From assembly GCA_009702305.1 (NCBI GenBank), contig WLIH01000195.1:1-5881 (forward strand): DNA of 5,881 nucleotides, given 5' to 3'. Each line of letters starts with the position of its first letter. Position 1 is the stretch's first letter. Position numbers and translations under genes: made by a program. Positions 4,529 to 5,881 of this stretch are shown piece after piece. The notes under the pieces were generated by a model, which saw nothing but the letters and a program-made list of their open reading frames with translations, was not told the DNA's origin and made no database searches. This DNA comes from Actinomycetota bacterium (GTDB lineage: Bacteria; Actinomycetota; Actinomycetes; Propionibacteriales; Nocardioidaceae).

Positions 4529-5881
4529 GATGTCTCCTCGTCCGGCGTACGCCGATCAGTGCCTGCTTGCAGAGCGGTGACGATCTCCTCGAGCACCGGC
4601 GCGACGTCGCCGCCGCCGGACCGGTCGAGGGCGGCCACCTCGACCAGTGTGCCTGCCCCCTGGCGACGGGTCCGCACCCAGACCCGGCGGGGCCGGATGA
4701 ACAGCGACCCGAGCAGCCCGAGCAGCGCGAGGCTGACCCCGGCCAGCGCGACGAGCTTGCCGGGCGTCTGGCTGACCTGCAGGCGGGTCCAGGGGGTGAT
4801 CGAGTCGAACGTGACGCTGCCCAGTCCGTCGGGCAGCTCGACGGTCTCGCCGAGCGAGAGGTCGATGCGGAAGTCGCTGCCGTCGGGCTTGAGCACCTTG
4901 GTGGCCTTCGACTTGTCGAGCAGGTAGACCGACTGGCCGGCCGGATCGTCCATGTTCAGGTCGCCGGTGTAGACGAGCATCGACAGCAGCGGGTTCTTGT
5001 CGTCGCCCATCACGTTGACCGGGTCGCCGCCGAGCTTGACGTACGTCGGGTACAGCAGCCCCTCGAGCCCGATCCCCTGCGGCTGGGCGTCCGGCGCCTT
5101 CACGACGCCGAGGGAGAGGAAGCTCGCGTCGGTCGGCAGGAAGACGGTCGGGCGGCTGTAGACGACGTTGCCGTCACCGTCGCGGATCGTGATGACGGGC
5201 GCGTAGCCGTGCCCGATGAGGAAGACCTCGGTGCTGCCGATCTTGAGCGGGTGGTTGACCTTGAGGTCGTAGTCCTGCTCGGCGTCGTCGGGCGACTCGC
5301 GGTAGCGCAGGTGCGCCTGAAAGCCCCGGGCCATGCCCTGGCGCGGCCCGCTGGTGAGCCAGTCGATGTCGAAGTCGTCGACGGTGAAGGAGAAGGGCTC
5401 CATCCGGTCGGCCTGGAAGAGCGAGCCGGGCACGAAGTCGTCGTAGGAGGTGAGGTTGTTGGAGAAGGTCGTGCCCTGCACCAGGATCACGCCGCCCTTG
5501 TAGCCGAGGAGGCCACCGGTCGCGAAGCCCGCCAGCACGATCAGCACCGACAGGTGGAAGACGAGGTTGCCGACCTCGCGCAGGTAGCCGCGCTCGGCGC
5601 TGATGCCCTCCTCGCCCTCGCGGGGCGCGCGCAGTCGGTAGCCCCGCTGCGTCAGCACGGCCCGGGCCCGCTCGGCCACCGCCTCCGGCGACTCGCTCGT
5701 GTCGTACGACGCGTGGTCGGGCAGCCGCAGCAGGTTGCGGGGGGCCGCCGGCGGCTCCGAGCGGATGTTGCGTGCGTAGACGATCGTGCGCGGGATGATG
5801 CAGCCGACCAGCGACACCATCAGCAGGACGTAGATGGCGCCGAACCACACCGACCCGTAGACGTCGAAGAGGTCGAGCTTC
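4525..5881 (-). CDS. resB: System II cytochrome c biogenesis protein ResB, 5' end cut by window edge
   Basis: ResB partners CcsB in the membrane complex that exports haem and attaches it to c-type cytochromes. The visible part is 451 codons from AAG at 5880-5878 with no start in view. The open frame (KLDLFDVYGS, then VWFGAIYVLL) runs into the conserved ResB helix ending GCIIPR. A shorter start at GTG 5850 would delete part of this conserved segment, so I reject it. Counting from 5880, helices lie at about 11-29 and 104-127 (with H109 in LVFHLSVLIV, a candidate haem ligand); a large extracytoplasmic domain follows; a last helix lies at about 375-395 after LQVSQTPGK and ends in the typical FIRPRRVWVR. 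About 100 N-terminal residues, including the first helix, are probably outside the window. The ccdA and thioredoxin-like genes often found upstream of resB cannot be seen here. Confidence 0.93.
   Translation of the reverse strand, partial: KLDLFDVYGSVWFGAIYVLLMVSLVGCIIPRTIVYARNIRSEPPAAPRNLLRLPDHASYDTSESPEAVAERARAVLTQRGYRLRAPREGEEGISAERGYLREVGNLVFHLSVLIVLAGFATGGLLGYKGGVILVQGTTFSNNLTSYDDFVPGSLFQADRMEPFSFTVDDFDIDWLTSGPRQGMARGFQAHLRYRESPDDAEQDYDLKVNHPLKIGSTEVFLIGHGYAPVITIRDGDGNVVYSRPTVFLPTDASFLSLGVVKAPDAQPQGIGLEGLLYPTYVKLGGDPVNVMGDDKNPLLSMLVYTGDLNMDDPAGQSVYLLDKSKATKVLKPDGSDFRIDLSLGETVELPDGLGSVTFDSITPWTRLQVSQTPGKLVALAGVSLALLGLLGSLFIRPRRVWVRTRRQGAGTLVEVAALDRSGGGDVAPVLEEIVTALQAGTDRRTPDEETS
4534..4539 (-). 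promoter_or_regulatory. Ribosome binding site of ccsB
   Basis: GAGGAG on the minus strand lies 5 bases before the GTG at 4528, inside the last codons of resB. It fixes the ccsB start and supports coupled translation. It is the only strong Shine-Dalgarno seen at a gene start in this window. Confidence 0.75.

Noticed and set aside
3272..4927. Plus-strand open frame of 551 codons antisense to ccsB and resB
   Set aside because: The translation is low-complexity and charged, with no hydrophobic or conserved pattern. The minus strand encodes clear CcsB and ResB motifs over the same bases.
4525..5850. resB starting at GTG 5850
   Set aside because: The frame stays open to the window edge and the codons before 5850 continue a ResB-like segment, so the gene is cut by the window, not short.
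1..5881. CRISPR array, tRNA or rRNA gene, riboswitch, insertion sequence, or a new defence-type system
   Set aside because: No regularly spaced repeats, cloverleaf-like segments, transposase motifs or inverted-repeat ends were seen. Nearly every base belongs to housekeeping respiratory genes or two small membrane protein genes.

Overview
The window is uniformly GC-rich, with dense GTG starts, 4-base gene overlaps and very short intergenic gaps. It reads as ordinary chromosome of a high-GC actinobacterium. Menaquinone (o-succinylbenzoate route) genes beside system II cytochrome c maturation genes are a neighbourhood I recognise from Actinobacteria, including mycobacteria. A repeat at the end of ccsB resembles one I associate with Nocardioides and its relatives, so a Nocardioides-like organism is my best guess. 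That guess is inference from memory, not a database result.

Layout: positions 1-1969 hold two minus-strand genes, menE followed by menC. They overlap by ATGA, and menC runs off the left edge. A 45-base divergent gap separates them from menA (2015-2890, plus). menA converges, with 3 bases between stop codons, on a small minus-strand DUF4229-type membrane protein gene (2894-3154). A 44-base divergent gap then leads to a second small plus-strand gene (3199-3429) for a one-helix membrane protein with a charged tail. A 58-base gap carrying a repeat follows. Last come the minus-strand ccsB (3488-4528) and resB (4525 to beyond the right edge), overlapping by GTGA.

How the genes work together: MenC makes o-succinylbenzoate, MenE activates it to its CoA thioester, and MenA prenylates dihydroxynaphthoate at the membrane on the way to menaquinone. 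ResB and CcsB form the system II haem export and ligation complex that matures c-type cytochromes on the outer face of the membrane. Both sets serve the respiratory chain. The two small membrane proteins between them have no assigned function.

The most interesting signals are regulatory and structural. Three genes (menE, the DUF4229 gene and the small plus-strand gene) each have a TANNNT hexamer exactly 6 bases before a GTG start, which suggests leaderless transcripts from compact divergent promoters. The last 12 residues and the stop codon of CcsB lie in two abutting, diverged copies of what looks like a dispersed repeat. I found no RNA genes, mobile-element genes, CRISPR array or clear new multi-gene system.
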